DNA of 64,000 bases from an uncultured cyanobacterium (GCA_903848645.1 CAINGU010000073.1:1-64000); one strand, 5' to 3'. Numbered from the stretch's first letter, positions 53,847 to 63,710 are shown. Notes: generated by a model from the sequence alone, not told the origin. Numbers and translations: made by a program.

Positions 53847-54662
53847 ATGAACTTCTCGTCAGCACGACAGCATTTTTACCAAGAGATTCAACAACCTGAC
53901 GAGTATATTAACTTAGCAAAGGCAGCTTTGTATATTGCCCAGGAAGAATATCCAGATATTGATACTGAAGAATATTTAAATGCTCTTGATACCATGGCAA
54001 TGGAGTTAGAGGAGCGTTTGCCATCTTCTCGCTATCCTCTGCGGATTATTCAAAGTATTAATCAATATTTATACGAAGAATTAGGTTTTGACGGGAATAA
54101 AATTGATTATTATGACCCCCGCAATAGTTTTTTAAATGATGTCATTGAGCGCAAAACGGGGATTCCTATTACTTTAGCTTTGATTTATATGGAGGTGGCA
54201 AAACGGATTGATTTCCCCATGGTGGGGGTAGGAATGCCGGGACATTTTTTGATTCGTCCAGATATTGAAGATATAGGCATTTTTGTAGATGCTTTTAATG
54301 GTGGTGAGGTAATGTTTACCCAAGACTGTCAAGAACGACTTTCACAAATTTACCAGCAATCAGTAATATTAAAACCTGAATTTTTAGCTGTTGTCAGCAA
54401 TCGGCAATTTTTGGCGCGAATGTTAACTAATTTAAAGTATATTTATCTGCAAAAGCAGGATTTGGAAAGAAGTTTGGGAACAGTAGAACGGATTTTGCTG
54501 TTGTTTCCACAAGCAAGTTTTGAATTAAGAGATAGGGGATTATTGTATTATCAACTTGGGCAGTTTTCTCAAGCTGTGGAAGATTTACAAATTTATTTAA
54601 TTAAAGTTCCTGATGCTAGAGATGCCGATGTCATTCGTCAATTACTTGCTAAGTTGAATTAG
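53847..54662 (+). CDS. SirB1-family protein (transglutaminase-like plus TPR)
   Basis: The protein of about 271 residues matches SirB1: YLNALDTMAMELEERL, INQYLYEELGFDGNKIDYYD, PRNSFLNDVIERKTGIPITL, then GVGMPGHFLIRP with the family His, and two TPR-like helices at the C-terminus (SFELRDRGLLYYQLGQFSQA). The role is not well defined. ATG 53847 is used instead of TTG 53841. Confidence 0.88.
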   Translation: MNFSSARQHFYQEIQQPDEYINLAKAALYIAQEEYPDIDTEEYLNALDTMAMELEERLPSSRYPLRIIQSINQYLYEELGFDGNKIDYYDPRNSFLNDVIERKTGIPITLALIYMEVAKRIDFPMVGVGMPGHFLIRPDIEDIGIFVDAFNGGEVMFTQDCQERLSQIYQQSVILKPEFLAVVSNRQFLARMLTNLKYIYLQKQDLERSLGTVERILLLFPQASFELRDRGLLYYQLGQFSQAVEDLQIYLIKVPDARDADVIRQLLAKLN

Positions 54663-54765
54663 TTAGTTGTTATTTGTTAGTTGTCAGTTGTTATTCGTCA
54701 GTTGTTAGTTGTTAGTTGTCAGTTGTTATTTGTCTGTTGTCAGTTGTTAGTTGTTAGTCAGGATT
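54661..54765. repeat. Tandem 7-base repeats (AGTTGTT/AGTTGTC)
   Basis: About thirteen mixed units of GTTAGTT/GTCAGTT/GTTATTT fill the spacer after the SirB1-like gene, converging on the GTPase gene. Confidence 0.85.
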
Positions 54766-54807
54766 TTTCGCAGTGATTCTACAAGTATTCTTGCTGACTC
54801 CTAACCT

Positions 54808-56241
54808 TCAGATTTTTTTTCGGAGTCTAACTTTAATCAGCAATTCATCTTTAATCCGGTTTAAAATTGAAGTTTCATTTAAAGTTGATAGAATTTGACT
54901 AACTACTGCTTTTGGTCCATCTGGTCCCCAGGTTGCACCATTTGCTAAATAAGCTTTAGTAACTTGTCCAATACCATAAGAAGAGACACCAGCTACTCCC
55001 GCTTGGGTTATGGCTATGGATAAATAGGGTCCAATTGTCATTCCTGCGGTTGCTGTTGCAGAGATACCAAGTAGGGTTTTTAAACCACTTAAACCTAAAT
55101 TTGCTAATAGTTCACTCGCACCAATACCACCCATACTCAAGGCGATTTTTTGGAGTAATTTCACTGCACCGGTTTCTGTCATGGGGATACCGTAAAGTTT
55201 AGATAAACCTAATATTAAGGAAATATCAATAATTACGGCGCTTAATATATCAACTACTGTAACAGGATTGAGAGCGATCGCTAATGCTTTAGTAATTACT
55301 GCTTTCCAAATCAACTGATTAGCATTTTCATCCCTAATTATTAGTTTCCTCTGTACCAATTGCTGATTAATATTATCAGTATAAAGCATAGTATTTAAAG
55401 CCACTAAAGCTTTACCTTCATGGTGGAGAATTTCCAAAATTTTCAATTTTAATTCATTAACTTGCGATTTGCCTTTTTGCAATTTTACACTTCTAGAACC
55501 ATCAGGATTTTGAACTGCAATTTTTACCAATGGTGCAGCGGAAGCCATGACAATTTCTGCGGGTGAAAGTAATTCCCTCACTCTATCATCTCGAATTTTT
55601 TCGTAAATTGTCATGCGGTCAGTTTCGGGATATTGATCAACTTTATTAAAGACTAAAATTATTGGTTTACCGACTTCTCTCAATTGCGATAATGCTATTT
55701 GTTCAATCTTAGTCATATCTCCCGAAATTACAAAGAGAATTAAATCTGCTTGTTTAGCGATTTGTTCAGCTAAAGCTGCGCGAGTTTCACCGTCTACTTC
55801 ATCTAATCCAGGAGTATCAATTAATTCAACTTGGGATTGGCCATTGCTGGGTAATGTGGCTTTGAAAGTTCCTAAAGCTTCTTCACTAATACTCCAATTT
55901 ACTGTTTGTGCGTCACGGGTAACACCATGTAAAGGTCCAGTAACAAAGACTGATTGACCGACTAAAGCATTGAGAAGAGAAGATTTACCCCGTCCTACCA
56001 TACCAAAAGCCGCAATTTGGACTACCATGTTTTCTAGTTTATCTAGCATGGTTTCTAAATCATTAATTTCCGCTTCTAAACCTGATTTTTCCGCAGTAGA
56101 AAGATCCAGATTATTAACTAAGTTTTTTAGTGCGGTTTTCGCTTGTTTATAGTTAAGTTCTGCTTGAATATCATCAAAGGTAAAAATGGCCTGATCTAGT
56201 TCTTCTTCCCAATTAGGGATGGATTCGGGTATAGTATTCAT
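54808..56241 (-). CDS. Dynamin-like/Era-type GTPase with C-terminal membrane domain
   Basis: The 477-residue protein has a GTPase domain with P-loop GMVGRGKSSLLNAL (about 83-96), G3 DTPG and G4 NKVD, preceded by a coiled coil (ALKNLVNNLDLSTAEKSGLE). After residue 305 there is a hydrophobic DUF697-like region (VVDILSAVIIDISLILGLSK; AGMTIGPYLSIAITQAGVAG). It probably acts at a membrane; this family is frequent in cyanobacteria. The target is unknown. Confidence 0.85.
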   Translation of the reverse strand: MNTIPESIPNWEEELDQAIFTFDDIQAELNYKQAKTALKNLVNNLDLSTAEKSGLEAEINDLETMLDKLENMVVQIAAFGMVGRGKSSLLNALVGQSVFVTGPLHGVTRDAQTVNWSISEEALGTFKATLPSNGQSQVELIDTPGLDEVDGETRAALAEQIAKQADLILFVISGDMTKIEQIALSQLREVGKPIILVFNKVDQYPETDRMTIYEKIRDDRVRELLSPAEIVMASAAPLVKIAVQNPDGSRSVKLQKGKSQVNELKLKILEILHHEGKALVALNTMLYTDNINQQLVQRKLIIRDENANQLIWKAVITKALAIALNPVTVVDILSAVIIDISLILGLSKLYGIPMTETGAVKLLQKIALSMGGIGASELLANLGLSGLKTLLGISATATAGMTIGPYLSIAITQAGVAGVSSYGIGQVTKAYLANGATWGPDGPKAVVSQILSTLNETSILNRIKDELLIKVRLRKKI

Positions 56242-56294
56242 TAGGATTAGGGAACAGAGAATAGGGAATAGTAAATAATTGCATTTTTAATTCT

Positions 56295-57059
56295 CTAAGA
56301 TATGACAACTTGATGTAATTCATTGGGAGTCAGATGAGAATGAACAACTTCACCATCACGAAACCAAACAATGCGCTTAGTTTGACGCGCAACCTCTGAT
56401 TCATGGGTGACGATAACAACGGTGATACCACTGCTATTAAGTTCATTAAACAAGTCTAATACTTCTTGGGTGGTATGAGAATCAAGTGCGCCGGTGGGTT
56501 CATCTGCGAGGAGAACAACGGGATTATTGACAATAGCGCGAGCAATTGCTACTCTTTGTTGTTGTCCTCCAGATAATTGAGTAGGTTTGTTATTGAGGCG
56601 TTTTTCTAAACCGACTTTGATTAATGCGGATGTCGCGCGTTCTTTTCTTTCTCCAGGTTTAACACCAGCATACACCATTGGCAACATTACATTTTCTAGA
56701 GCCGTTAATTGATTTAATAAATGGAATTGTTGAAAGACAAACCCTAATTTCTTATTCCGAATATGCGCCAATTCAGTATCACTCATTTGAGCAACATTCA
56801 AATTATCTAAATAGTAATTTCCATCACTGGGACGATCTAAACAACCGATAATATTCATGGCTGTGGATTTACCCGAACCAGAAGGACCCATGATTGAACA
56901 ATAGTCACCTTTTTCTATGACCAAATTCACATTATTAAGTGCTTTAACTTCTATTTCTCCAATGCCATAAACTTTGAAAATATCCTCTAAACGAATAATT
57001 TCTAATTCTTGTTTAGTCTGGGAAATATTTGCATCATTAAAACTCAGAGTATTAGCCAT
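56295..57059 (-). CDS. MacB/LolD-type ABC transporter ATP-binding subunit
   Basis: The 254-residue ATPase has Walker A GPSGSGKSTAMN, signature LSGGQQQRVAIARAI, Walker B VLLADEPTGALD and the MacB/LolD-type LGFVFQQFHLLNQLTALENV. It is third in a tripartite efflux operon behind the permease (57097-58314) and adaptor (58324-59805). Confidence 0.92.
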   Translation of the reverse strand: MANTLSFNDANISQTKQELEIIRLEDIFKVYGIGEIEVKALNNVNLVIEKGDYCSIMGPSGSGKSTAMNIIGCLDRPSDGNYYLDNLNVAQMSDTELAHIRNKKLGFVFQQFHLLNQLTALENVMLPMVYAGVKPGERKERATSALIKVGLEKRLNNKPTQLSGGQQQRVAIARAIVNNPVVLLADEPTGALDSHTTQEVLDLFNELNSSGITVVIVTHESEVARQTKRIVWFRDGEVVHSHLTPNELHQVVIS

Positions 57060-57096
57060 AAAAATTTATTCCTTTTTTAAAATTATCAATTGTAAA

Positions 57097-58314
57097 TTAC
57101 GCCGTTCTCAGTGCTACCATGGGATCAAGTTGAGCCGCACGCCGGGCAGGAACGACACCAAAAAATAAACCAATACCACCAGAAACACCAGCAGCTAATA
57201 TTACTGCATTTAATGAAAGTGTAGCCTGTAAAGGGCTAAATATTCCCACTAAGATAATGCTACCACCGCCTAAAGCAATACCGATTACACCACCAGCTAC
57301 TGATAAAATTACAGCTTCAATCATGAATTGCAAAAGGATGTCTTGTTGAGTTGCACCAATAGCTTTACGCAGTCCTATTTCTTGAGTTCGTTCGGTGACA
57401 GAAACTAGCATAATATTCATAATTCCAATACCACCCACAAATAAGGAAATACTAGCTATTGCAGCCAACATGATTGTTAATGCTCCAGTAATGGTATTGG
57501 TGATTTCTAAAAGATTTTTTTGGGTTTGAACGGTAAAATCATCTTCACGAACAATTTTGTGTCTGCGACGGAGTAAGTTTGTCATTTGAAATTCTGCTGC
57601 TGATATACTATTTTCATCTTTAGCAGATACAGAAATTAAAGAAATATTAATACCAAAGGGGGATGTTCTCCCCACCAGCCGACTATACATTGTATTAATG
57701 GGGATATAAACAGTATCATCAGTGTTACTGCCAAAGGAAGAACCTTTGGCTACTGTTAAGCCAATGATCTGAAAAGTAGTATTTTGAATACGGATTTTTT
57801 GACCAACAGGATTTTGATTATCAAATAGTTTGTTGGCTAAATCTGGAGCTAATACTGCTACTCTCTTATTCCGTTTAATATCGAAGTCATTAAAAAATCT
57901 GCCTTCCTTAATTTCTACACTACGAACTGTTATATAATTAGGAGTAGTGCCAATAACTGTACTAGTTGTATTTCTATTTCTATAAGTAATTGTTGTTCTG
58001 TTATTAATTTCTGGAGCAACTTCTTTAACGGCACGGACTTGTTTAGCGATCGCTTTAGCATCTTGTAAAACTAAAGTTCTGGGCATTGCTGTGACTCTTC
58101 CCCGACTCCCTGGACTCCCAGGAACAATAAATAAGGTATTAGGTCCTAATGATTCAAATTGCTTAGTTGCTAATGTTTGTGCGCCTTCTCCAATGCCAAT
58201 CATGGCAATGACTGAAGCATTACCAATAATAATTCCTAACATGGTTAAACTACTCCGCAACTTATTAGCTAATAAGGTAGTAGTTGCCATTTTCACACTT
58301 TCTAAAATGTCCAT
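57097..58314 (-). CDS. MacB-type ABC permease (FtsX domain)
   Basis: The 405-residue permease has an N-terminal helix in a MacB_PCD region (LRSSLTMLGIIIGNASVIAM, then GEGAQTLATKQFESLGPNTL) and a large periplasmic domain (about 50-265). Three C-terminal helices carry the FtsX motif (GGIGIMNIMLVSVTERTQEI, GLRKAIGA). It lacks its own ATPase domain, which is encoded next. It is probably a MacAB-type exporter of a small hydrophobic compound or lipid. Confidence 0.92.
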   Translation of the reverse strand: MDILESVKMATTTLLANKLRSSLTMLGIIIGNASVIAMIGIGEGAQTLATKQFESLGPNTLFIVPGSPGSRGRVTAMPRTLVLQDAKAIAKQVRAVKEVAPEINNRTTITYRNRNTTSTVIGTTPNYITVRSVEIKEGRFFNDFDIKRNKRVAVLAPDLANKLFDNQNPVGQKIRIQNTTFQIIGLTVAKGSSFGSNTDDTVYIPINTMYSRLVGRTSPFGINISLISVSAKDENSISAAEFQMTNLLRRRHKIVREDDFTVQTQKNLLEITNTITGALTIMLAAIASISLFVGGIGIMNIMLVSVTERTQEIGLRKAIGATQQDILLQFMIEAVILSVAGGVIGIALGGGSIILVGIFSPLQATLSLNAVILAAGVSGGIGLFFGVVPARRAAQLDPMVALRTA

Positions 58315-58323
58315 AATTTGTGC

Positions 58324-59805
58324 TTATTTTTTATTTTCTTTTCCCTGTTCTGGTTTCTCTTTTTCTTTTGTTTTAGGTAAGTCAATAAATACCCGATCTC
58401 CGGCTTTAAGACCTTCTAGAACCTGAATTTGGTTATCAATATTAGCTCCAATTGTCACAAGACGAAACTGGGGTTTATTTTTTTCACCTAATAGCCACAC
58501 TCCAGTTTTTCCCTTTTGAGTAACAATTAACTCCTGGGGGATTAACAGTGCATCTTTAATATTATTGCCAAGAAATGTCACTTCACTAACATTCATTCCT
58601 GAGCGCAGTTTGTTAGATCCGGTATTAATAGCAACTCGCACTTGAAATGATGTCACATTTTGATCAACTACCGCTTCCGGAGCAATCAAACGTACCTGTC
58701 CTTGGAAAACTTCTTCAGGATAAGCATCAACAAGTATTTCTACTTTTTGTCCCTGTTTAATCTGAGATATATCCACTTCAGGAACATTGGCTAAAACTTC
58801 TAAACCCTTGGCTAAAGCTACTATGGAAGTTGAAGTGGCAGAAGCATTACTCGAAGCGGAAATTGCTGGACTGACATAGCCACCTAATGTGGCATATCTT
58901 TGAGTAACAATTCCTGCAAACGGAGCGCGGATAATTGTATCTTCTAGTTGAACTTGTTGTTGTTTTAACTGAGCTTCCGCACTAGCTACTGCTGCTTTCA
59001 ATCTGGCAATTTCTTCGGGACGATTGCCATTTTCTAACTTTCGTAATCCTTCCCGTTCTTGATTAACTATTGCTTGTTGCTTTTGAATATCTTCGTTGCG
59101 GTTGCCAACTTTAAGTAAAGATAATCGGCGTTGAGATTCTTCTAAATTAGCCTTGGCTTTTCTATTTTCACTGATATATTGTTCTAAACTATCTTGAGAA
59201 ATTGCCCCATCTTTCGCTAAATCTTGATAACGTTTTAATCTAGATTGGGTAAGTGCGACAGAAGCTTTTGCTGAGTCTACCTGAGCGCGTGCTTGTTGAA
59301 TTTCCTGTAAACGATTACCATCACGAATAATCGCTAATTGTGCCTGTGCCTGGGCTACACGGGCTTTGGCTTGGGCAATTTCTTCGGGACGACTTCCGGC
59401 TTGGCTTTCCGCCAACTGTGCCTTTGCCTGTGCTAAATTAGCTTGGTATTGGAGAATTCGCATTTTAATTTCCGAATTATCCATGCGAGCAATAATTTGT
59501 CCCTTTTTAACAGTATCTCCCTGTTCCACATTTAAATCTGCCAAAAGTCCTGGACTTTTAGGACTAATATTCACACTTTGCACTGGTTGAACTTTGCCAC
59601 TAGCAGTAATGCGAACAGTTACGCTTTTTGCGTCTACAGGAACAGTCAATTTACTAACATCTATGGGACTATTTTTTTGCTGGATGGTTTTGATAGTGGC
59701 TGTTGTTCCCACAATTAAGGCACTGCCAGCGATTAAACCCATTAACCACCGTAATGGATATTTAACTTTTTTGCGAATTAAGGGAAGTTCTATGTAAAAA
59801 GTCAT
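58324..59805 (-). CDS. MacA/HlyD-type periplasmic adaptor
   Basis: The 493-residue adaptor has one N-terminal transmembrane helix (LRWLMGLIAGSALIVGTTAT) and lipoyl motifs (GKVQPVQSVNISPKSPGLLA; DTIIRAPFAGIVTQRYATLG). A coiled coil contains a repeated pattern (SQAGSRPEEIAQAKARVAQA, then DGNRLQEIQQARAQ, and similar later). A barrel domain and a charged Lys/Glu-rich tail follow. It lies 9 bases upstream of the permease gene, forming the operon MFP-permease-ATPase. An outer-membrane TolC-like protein is expected elsewhere. Confidence 0.9.
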   Translation of the reverse strand: MTFYIELPLIRKKVKYPLRWLMGLIAGSALIVGTTATIKTIQQKNSPIDVSKLTVPVDAKSVTVRITASGKVQPVQSVNISPKSPGLLADLNVEQGDTVKKGQIIARMDNSEIKMRILQYQANLAQAKAQLAESQAGSRPEEIAQAKARVAQAQAQLAIIRDGNRLQEIQQARAQVDSAKASVALTQSRLKRYQDLAKDGAISQDSLEQYISENRKAKANLEESQRRLSLLKVGNRNEDIQKQQAIVNQEREGLRKLENGNRPEEIARLKAAVASAEAQLKQQQVQLEDTIIRAPFAGIVTQRYATLGGYVSPAISASSNASATSTSIVALAKGLEVLANVPEVDISQIKQGQKVEILVDAYPEEVFQGQVRLIAPEAVVDQNVTSFQVRVAINTGSNKLRSGMNVSEVTFLGNNIKDALLIPQELIVTQKGKTGVWLLGEKNKPQFRLVTIGANIDNQIQVLEGLKAGDRVFIDLPKTKEKEKPEQGKENKK

Positions 59806-59994
59806 GATTGCAAAAGTTGAGGAATAGGAGTTAGTACGAATATTTTATAGTTCAGATTCTATGATAATCATTTGATTTATTGAATTGCATCGCCTGATTG
59901 GGTGAATTTTAAATTTTTTTTTGCATCTTTATCCTCTTCATTACTATACTATCATAGTTGTCTTTAATTCGTGATCATGAATAAAAATGATTAA

Positions 59995-60023
59995 ATCCCC
60001 GATTTCTTCAAGAAATCGGGGAT
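59995..60023. repeat. ATCCCCGATTTCT palindrome after the TPR gene
   Basis: Arms 59995-60007 and 60011-60023 form a perfect 13-bp stem with loop TCA, and on the minus strand the stem is followed by TTAATCATTTTTATT. It is close to the stop of the TPR gene, so it can serve as terminator. Third member of the ATCCCC...GGGGAT family. Confidence 0.7.
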
Positions 60024-60053
60024 CTAAATTCTAAATTGAATCTAATTAAAAAA

Positions 60054-61124
60054 TTAACGTCCTTTTAAGTCGTTAAGTCTATTAACTAATAAAGTTTGTT
60101 GTTTGCTATCTTCTAATTTTTGGGCTATGGAAATAGCCCGGTTATACAAATCCTTAGCTTTGGTAAAGTTTCCCATTTTTTCATAGATATCCCCAGAAAT
60201 AGCTAAATATTTTAAATCTTCGGCAGGACTCCTAATTGAATCGGCAATTGCGACACGGGTTTCTAATAGTTCTAAAGCTCGATCATAACGTCCTACAGCA
60301 GCATGAGCCGTGACTAAACCATCAATGGCTCGTAATTGGTTAGGACGCTCAAAACTCCCTTTAGCTAATCGCATTGCCAAACCATAACTACCAATGGTAT
60401 TTTGATAATCTCCAATTGCTAGATAAGCATCACCAAGATTATTTAGGGTGTTAGCTTCACCGATAGCATCACCAATTTGGCGGCGGAAAGTGAGGGCGTA
60501 TTCACCAATTTTGATGGCTTTATTATAATCACCTCTTCTTATAGCAACTAAGCTTAAATTACTTAACGATAGCCCTTGTCCTTCAATGTTACTAACATTA
60601 CGAGCAATGACTAAAGCTTCTTCCATAGTTTTTTGGGCTGCGACATTTGCGCCCTTTTCTAGGAATAAATTACCCAGATTATTTAAAGCAAAAATCTGAT
60701 TTTGAAAATCTCGATTATCACGGGCAATTGCTAACTGTCGCCGTAAGGCATCTTCGGCATTTTTAATATCACCTAGTTGCAGATAGGTATTGGCTAATAA
60801 CTCGTAGGTTGAACCTTGGGCTTTTAAATCACCTAAAGAGTGATAAATTTCCAAAGCTTCTAAAGCTGATTTTAAAGTTTTTTCGGGAAATCTTAGAGAT
60901 AATTGCTGTTTCCCCTGTTTTACTAATCTATCGGCTACATCTCGTGATAATTTGTCAGCGGAACTATTTAAAGGGCGTTGAATTTGTTGGGTAATATCTA
61001 TTGCTTTTGCAGTTGTATTAGTAAATAAAGATGTAAACAGGATAATATGAAAAATGCCAGATGACAATTTTTTAAAATTGCCGATAGTAATCATATTTTC
61101 TGATAATAAATGCTGCTGTTTCAT
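60054..61124 (-). CDS. Exported TPR-repeat protein
   Basis: The 356-residue protein has a hydrophobic signal-like segment (IFHIILFTSLFTNTTAKA) near residues 23-40, followed by about seven TPR units in the 36-40-residue periodicity of NphP3/Rapsyn-type repeats (e.g. QIFALNNLGNLFLEKGANVA; EANTLNNLGDAYLAIGDYQN; DLKYLAISGDIYEKMGNFTK). It likely acts as a protein-interaction scaffold in the periplasm or at the membrane. An internal Met at residue 11 is a possible alternative start. Confidence 0.82.
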   Translation of the reverse strand: MKQQHLLSENMITIGNFKKLSSGIFHIILFTSLFTNTTAKAIDITQQIQRPLNSSADKLSRDVADRLVKQGKQQLSLRFPEKTLKSALEALEIYHSLGDLKAQGSTYELLANTYLQLGDIKNAEDALRRQLAIARDNRDFQNQIFALNNLGNLFLEKGANVAAQKTMEEALVIARNVSNIEGQGLSLSNLSLVAIRRGDYNKAIKIGEYALTFRRQIGDAIGEANTLNNLGDAYLAIGDYQNTIGSYGLAMRLAKGSFERPNQLRAIDGLVTAHAAVGRYDRALELLETRVAIADSIRSPAEDLKYLAISGDIYEKMGNFTKAKDLYNRAISIAQKLEDSKQQTLLVNRLNDLKGR

Positions 61125-61277
61125 AATATTTAACCGTGAAATTCCGGCTGTAAAATAGATGGTGTTATCCCAATTTCATGTGAGCAAGCAGAGAACTAAT
61201 GTTATGGAAACAAGGGACTTTCACCCTTGGTTATGTGCAGGAGATGAGCTATGGTGATTATTATAGCTAAATTATGA

Positions 61278-61901
61278 CTAAATCGCCTCTTCACCTAAGT
61301 AAATAGCCCGAATATCAGCAGGTAATTTATCTTCTAACATCTGATAACTTTCTTGGAGAGAATTTGCTACTTCAGCGGGGGAAATTTGTTCTCCCTCAGC
61401 TTGCAAATAAGCAGCAATTCTCGTTTCACTCCAGTGGAAAGTTTGTGCCATTAAGACTATTAACCGCGATATTGGTGGTAATTGATCTAATGCTTGTTCT
61501 ACATAGCACCATAAAGGTGGGGAAGTATCCTTGAGAGAGTAATGAATGGCTTCTGTGGGTGGTAGTTTAATCTCGTTAATATGAAATGCAGTGATGTTAA
61601 TTAACCAGTTTTGTAAGGTTAAGGAATCCGTTTCTGTGGCTGCTTGGTTTAAATCCAGTCCACCTAATTCATAATATATATGTCGCCAGATCAGAGCAAA
61701 CAAATAATCAGCTTGCACAGGCGATCGCGCCGAATGCCGAATTAAGGTGTAAACTATTGGACTGTAACGGCAAAAAATCACTGTAAAATACTTGCCATCA
61801 TCTGGATATCGCTGAAACAGACTCAGTAATTCTTGATCACTGTGATGAAATAGCGACTTCACCAATGGGTGATTAGCTTCGGGAAAGTGAGGAATTTGCA
61901 C
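61278..61901 (-). CDS. ECF-sigma-like protein
   Basis: The 207-residue protein has a sigma region 2-like part (LLSLFQRYPDDGKYFTVIFC, then RYSPIVYTLIRHSARSPVQA, DYLFALIWRHIYYELGG) and a region 4-like part (ALDQLPPISRLIVLMAQTFH, then WSETRIAAYLQAEGEQISPA). This is the layout of extracytoplasmic-function sigma factors, but both parts are diverged. Function as a sigma factor is inferred. No anti-sigma gene is adjacent. Confidence 0.6.
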   Translation of the reverse strand: MQIPHFPEANHPLVKSLFHHSDQELLSLFQRYPDDGKYFTVIFCRYSPIVYTLIRHSARSPVQADYLFALIWRHIYYELGGLDLNQAATETDSLTLQNWLINITAFHINEIKLPPTEAIHYSLKDTSPPLWCYVEQALDQLPPISRLIVLMAQTFHWSETRIAAYLQAEGEQISPAEVANSLQESYQMLEDKLPADIRAIYLGEEAI

Positions 61902-62087
61902 AATCTCTGGACTAGATAATTGTTAAAATATACTAGGGAATGGTGATGGGATGGTTAATAATATCGGAAAGTCAGTTAGTTTGTAAAGTCAGATCACTAG
62001 ACTATTGATAAACTAGAAACAAGGACTTAATGTTAGTCTTAACTGACAATACTCAAAGCGTCTCCTTTATTGTGATTTTGTTTGTTC

Positions 62088-62684
62088 ATGGTTATAGAAG
62101 CTAGTTCCATAATGTTCCTGCTGAGTCCACTCACTTTCGGCTCGTTCTTACCTTCCCTGCCCTTGGATAGCCTGTTCTCCACCCAGGGGATTATGATTAT
62201 GCTATTGGCAGCTTACGCTGGCGCTATGTGGATGTTCCTGAGTAGCGCACCTAAAGTTTATACTGTTATGGTATCGGATTTGGAAGTTGCCCGACAGTTA
62301 TATGCAGGATTGCTAGATTTGCCAGTGGCGGAAGTTCCTTTGCACTATTATTACAACTATGAGCAAACTATTGGTGCAACAAGCATTGACCCGCTGTATA
62401 TGTCCGCTAGTCCCAGTTGGTCTAATAACACCATGAATAATGGTAATGACGGGCTGTGGTATCAACTCAAGAAAAATACTCAATTACATATTATCACTGG
62501 TGCAAGTTTAGGCAAGAAAGATCAGCATCGTCATGTTTGCTTTGATCATGATTGTCTAGAATTAATTTTAATGCGGGTGGAAGTCCGGGGTTTAAAGTTC
62601 AAAATTCGCAACCAAAAGCCTTTGAATTTTTTAGTTAAGGATTATGAAGGGCGTGTCATTGAAATGGCTGAAGTTGCTAATTAA
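62088..62684 (+). CDS. Membrane-anchored VOC/glyoxalase-like protein
   Basis: The protein of about 198 residues has an N-terminal hydrophobic stretch (IMFLLSPLTFGSFLPSLPLD; GIMIMLLAAYAGAMWMFLSS) followed by one VOC-type beta-alpha-beta-beta-beta module (YTVMVSDLEVARQLYAGLLD, then LPVAEVPLH) and ending YEGRVIEMAEV. VOC proteins are metal-dependent lyases or dioxygenases; here the metal ligands are not clear. ATG 62088 is preferred to TTG 62082. Confidence 0.72.
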   Translation: MVIEASSIMFLLSPLTFGSFLPSLPLDSLFSTQGIMIMLLAAYAGAMWMFLSSAPKVYTVMVSDLEVARQLYAGLLDLPVAEVPLHYYYNYEQTIGATSIDPLYMSASPSWSNNTMNNGNDGLWYQLKKNTQLHIITGASLGKKDQHRHVCFDHDCLELILMRVEVRGLKFKIRNQKPLNFLVKDYEGRVIEMAEVAN

Positions 62685-62780
62685 TCATAAGGGTGTGTTG
62701 GGTTTTCCTAATGCACCCTGAATATTTTTTATTTATCGTAAAATATTGATTTATAGATAAGTAGTTTGTATAAGCGGCAG

Positions 62781-62833
62781 CGTAACGCATCTTATATTTA
62801 TCAATTTATTTTTCTCAGTTTTGGTGCGTTACG
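62781..62833. repeat. 9-bp inverted repeat
   Basis: CGTAACGCA (62781-62789) and TGCGTTACG (62825-62833) are exact reverse complements. Further TAACGCACC follows near 62880. This GCGTTACG element is a common cyanobacterial intergenic palindrome. Confidence 0.65.
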
Positions 62834-62995
62834 TCGCGTATGTGATTTAATTATGTGTTTTATAATATTTTTGCGCTCCTAACGCACCCTACCATTCTGT
62901 ATTTCTTGCAGAAATTCTAACCAAGTTTCCATAATTTCCTACAGCGGTTTCCGCTCTTATGGGGTACAAAGTTGAATCATGAAACTCTTGTAGTG

Positions 62996-63012
62996 CGGGC
63001 ATCTTGCCCGCT
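62996..63012. repeat. GCGGGCA-TCT-TGCCCGC hairpin
   Basis: Arms 62996-63002 and 63006-63012 form a perfect 7-bp GC-rich stem. The core GGGCATCTTGCCCG is shared with the hairpin at 20557-20577. Confidence 0.7.
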
Positions 63013-63018
63013 AATGGT

Positions 63019-63047
63019 GTACCTCATAATACCGGGAAGTGCTGTAT
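63019..63047. repeat. Dispersed repeat, copy C (29 bases)
   Basis: TGTACCTCATAA and GGAAGTGCTGTA match copies A and B, with three differences in 29 bases. It follows a GC-rich hairpin as in copy B. Confidence 0.65.
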
Positions 63048-63164
63048 ATGCACAAATCACCCTAGAATCATTGATTTTAGCGTGTTTTTTAGCGGGTGAG
63101 TGGTTGAAGTTGGCAAATACCAACTTTGACAAATTTGCTAACGATATTCGTATTTTCGTAGATA

Positions 63165-63704
63165 TTACATATTATTAGCAAAAACGAGTTCTTGGAATTG
63201 TTTTTGCATCTCATGATCTAACCTTTTGGACTCTTTGATAAAATTTAAATTCCTCGTGATTTTAGCAATTTCTAACAGAGATTGGTCAATATTATAATCC
63301 TTAGACTCAATCAACCAAGTAAGAATTTCAAAAAGATGCCAGACTGATTGTGATCCTTCGTAAACAGTTAAAGGAAGGTTTGAATTACTTTTTGATAGTA
63401 ATTTTTGGATATTTTGTCTAGAACAGCCTATAAGTTTTGCAACATCAGTTATACCCACAAAATCAGGTGAAGCTTCTATAAGTTCTGCTTGTGGAATGGC
63501 TTTTCTTACATCTTTTATTGCACTGGACATTGCCTCACACGCAGATGATGCCTCACGAATAAAATCAAGTCCAATAAAACCTTTCATACCAATACCAATA
63601 ATTGCATCATCACAGCCTGATTCATAAAGGACTTCAATGTACATATCAGGATCAGTCACAGGGTTTGGAAGTTTGAATTTTAGAGTGAATTCATATTCTT
63701 GCAT
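63165..63704 (-). CDS. HTH-containing protein, probable antitoxin/regulator of an uncharacterised pair
   Basis: The 179-residue protein has an N-terminal ferredoxin/HicB-like alpha-beta part (MQEYEFTLKFKLPNPVTDPD, then DAIIGIGMKGFIGLDFIREA) and a central helix-turn-helix (ITDVAKLIGCSRQNIQKLL) followed by helices. It lies six bases downstream of a small gene with a HicA-like GGSHAWG motif. The pair resembles a HicB-HicA toxin-antitoxin set, although the sequence is not clearly HicB. An autoregulatory antitoxin role is inferred. Confidence 0.6.
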   Translation of the reverse strand: MQEYEFTLKFKLPNPVTDPDMYIEVLYESGCDDAIIGIGMKGFIGLDFIREASSACEAMSSAIKDVRKAIPQAELIEASPDFVGITDVAKLIGCSRQNIQKLLSKSNSNLPLTVYEGSQSVWHLFEILTWLIESKDYNIDQSLLEIAKITRNLNFIKESKRLDHEMQKQFQELVFANNM

Positions 63705-63710
63705 TTTGCA

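Larger units (their letters stand above)
62685..63164. other. 480-base spacer with palindromic repeats
   Basis: No supported gene; the 68-codon frame at 62972-63178 lacks a family match. It holds AGGGTG...CACCCT near 62690-62720 (possible terminator of the VOC gene) and the repeats at 62781-62833, 62996-63012 and 63019-63047. Confidence 0.55.

Noticed and set aside
62972-63178. 68-codon frame overlapping dispersed repeat copy C
   Set aside because: Runs through repeat sequence, no family match and no ribosome-binding site.
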